A DNA stretch of 64,000 nt. It comes from PLA3 sp964592235. Lineage in GTDB: Bacteria; Planctomycetota; Phycisphaerae; UBA1845; UTPLA1. The translations under genes were made by a program, and so were the position numbers. The stretch covers positions 1 to 64,000 of the forward strand of contig CAZQCF010000002.1 of assembly GCA_964592235.1 (NCBI GenBank), written 5' to 3'. Below, in pieces: positions 62,992-64,000 of the stretch (its first letter is position 1; the number at the start of each line of letters is the position of its first letter). The notes beneath the pieces were generated by a model. The model saw nothing but the letters and a program-made list of their open reading frames with translations. It did no database searches and was not told the origin of the DNA.

Positions 62992-63456
62992 ATGAACATG
63001 CCCCAACCCACCGACGGCCATCGAAAATTGCAAAAGCTCGCGGGCCGATGGAAAGGCGAAGAGCGCATCCATCCCTCTCCGTGGGACCCGGTCGGAGGGG
63101 CGGCGATGGGATTCGTTGAGAATCGCGTCGCGCTAAGCGACTTCGCCGTGATACAAGACTATCGCCAGGAGCGAAACGGCGCGACAAGCTTCACCGGCCA
63201 CGGCGTCTTCACCTTCAACGCAATCGGCAATCTTTATACGATGCACTGGTGGGACAACATGGGCGTCGCCGGACCGCATGCGTACCAGGGCGGCTTCGAC
63301 GGCGATGTTCTGACCCTCACTTGCATGACGCCCGCCGGGCCGTCGCGCGCCGTGTTTGACCTGCGCGAACCGGGACACTACGGATTTCGTCTGGACATTT
63401 CACCCGATGGCCAGAACTGGCGGCCGTTCATGGAAGGCCGTTACCAGAAGGAATAA
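62992..63456 (+). CDS. DUF1579 family protein
   Basis: A 154-residue cytosolic protein. It shows the DUF1579/THAP4-like pattern: KLQKLAGRWKGEERI near the start, then VIQDYRQER, GHGVFTFNAIGNLYTMHWWDNMG and GGFDGDVLTLTCMTP, ending with SPDGQNWRPFMEGRYQ. The fold is probably a small lipocalin-like barrel for a hydrophobic or haem-like ligand, but the role is not known. GGAGG lies 6 bases before the ATG. It likely shares a transcript with the NYN gene. Confidence 0.82.
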   Translation: MNMPQPTDGHRKLQKLAGRWKGEERIHPSPWDPVGGAAMGFVENRVALSDFAVIQDYRQERNGATSFTGHGVFTFNAIGNLYTMHWWDNMGVAGPHAYQGGFDGDVLTLTCMTPAGPSRAVFDLREPGHYGFRLDISPDGQNWRPFMEGRYQKE

Positions 63457-63647
63457 AGGCTTCGGCGGCAAGCATGCGACTCACTGCCCAAGGGCCGGCC
63501 CGACCCGCCATTGTATTCCCCGTGGCAGACGATATACTGGCGAGCCTTCCACGGATGGAACAAGCTGCATTGGATGCGTAAGCTTTGGTCTGCGCATGAT
63601 TTGCGCATTGCTCGCGCGGCCACCGCGTGGCGCTGGAGGATAAGACG

Positions 63648-64000
63648 ATGGCGGATATGAGCGGCGACTTTCCAACGGTGATCGGTCCTGACGCCCGCTT
63701 CAAGGGCGAGTTGAGTTTTGAAAAAGGCGTTCGCATCGAGGGCGGCTTCGACGGGCACATCAAGTCCAAAGGCACGCTGCACGTGGCCGAAGGTTCGCGC
63801 GTCACCGCGAACATCGAAGCATCAAATGTGCGCCTCGAAGGCGAGTGCAAGGGCAATTTCGTCGTCTCGGAAAAGCTGCACCTGCTCGCGACGGCCAAGG
63901 TTGAGGGCGACCTTCGCGCGAATCGGCTTGAGATCGCCGACGGCGCGATCTTCATCGGTAACGTCGTCGTGGGTCAGGCGGCTGCTGATGCTCCGATGCG
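63648..64000 (+). CDS. Bactofilin (cut by window edge)
   Basis: A frame from an ATG at 63648 runs off the right edge after 117 codons. The translation has the bactofilin (DUF583) beta-helix pattern: TVIGPDARFKGELSFEKGVRIEGGFDGHIKSKGTLHVAEGSRVTANI, LEGECKGNFVVSEKLHLLATAKVEGDLRANRLEI and DGAIFIGNV. Bactofilins form filaments at the membrane that shape cells and localise enzymes. GGAGGA lies 7 bases before the ATG. The C-terminus is missing. Confidence 0.88.
   Translation, partial: MADMSGDFPTVIGPDARFKGELSFEKGVRIEGGFDGHIKSKGTLHVAEGSRVTANIEASNVRLEGECKGNFVVSEKLHLLATAKVEGDLRANRLEIADGAIFIGNVVVGQAAADAPM

Overview
The window is GC-rich, densely coded chromosomal DNA from what is most likely a member of the Planctomycetota, probably near the Phycisphaerae. 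This is an inference from gene content: a PEP-CTERM protein, a prepilin-like protein with a C-terminal ADGH motif next to a membrane zinc-ribbon protein, a dockerin-type secreted protein, a MoxR ATPase next to a giant von Willebrand/GATase-like membrane protein, VCBS-repeat secreted proteins, a lone FliA/WhiG-type sigma factor and a bactofilin. No rRNA, tRNA, CRISPR array, insertion sequence or prophage was seen.

Region by region. 0-9.5 kb holds housekeeping and stress genes: the start of a secreted protein running off the left edge, an alpha/beta hydrolase, DUF4287/SRPBCC and DUF1801 proteins, an unaccompanied succinate-dehydrogenase-type iron-sulfur subunit, three tandem Hsp20 chaperones ending in a clear terminator, a REC-GAF-HD-GYP response regulator and a TatA-like protein. 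9.6-16.2 kb holds a CapK-like adenylate-forming enzyme, a lipoprotein, a polyisoprenyl-phosphate sugar-1-phosphate transferase, a translationally coupled VanZ-like/periplasmic-binding pair and an orphan ParA ATPase. 16.8-23.2 kb holds surface proteins (VCBS/Ig protein, PEP-CTERM protein, prepilin-like protein) around the sigma factor gene. 23.2-31.4 kb (minus strand) holds a Gfo/Idh/MocA oxidoreductase, GpsA, MoxR, the vWA protein, an NHL-repeat lipoprotein and a probable methanethiol S-methyltransferase.

31.5-56.3 kb is the centrepiece: about 18 genes on the minus strand, many overlapping by 4 bases, forming an exopolysaccharide locus. In order of transcription it runs GDP-fucose synthase, SGNH hydrolase, NusG/RfaH-like antiterminator, a 585-base non-coding gap, Wzx-like flippase, asparagine synthase, NAD-sugar epimerase, glycosyltransferase, second SGNH hydrolase, Wzy-like polymerase, glycosyltransferase, second asparagine synthase (which appears to start at an ATT codon), glycosyltransferase, third asparagine synthase, BNR-repeat protein, heparinase II/III-type lyase, glycosyltransferase, GNAT acetyltransferase and ATP-grasp enzyme. 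The initiating sugar transferase and the CapK-like enzyme lie about 20 kb away. The gene set suggests a uronic-acid-containing, possibly amidated and acylated polymer; this is inference.

56.4-64 kb holds a PPK2 polyphosphate kinase, an overlooked 40-residue hydrophobic peptide with a strong ribosome-binding site, an outer-membrane-channel-like protein, a large two-haem c-type cytochrome, a dockerin-type protein, a NYN-nuclease/cold-shock-domain fusion, a DUF1579 protein and the start of a bactofilin cut by the right edge.
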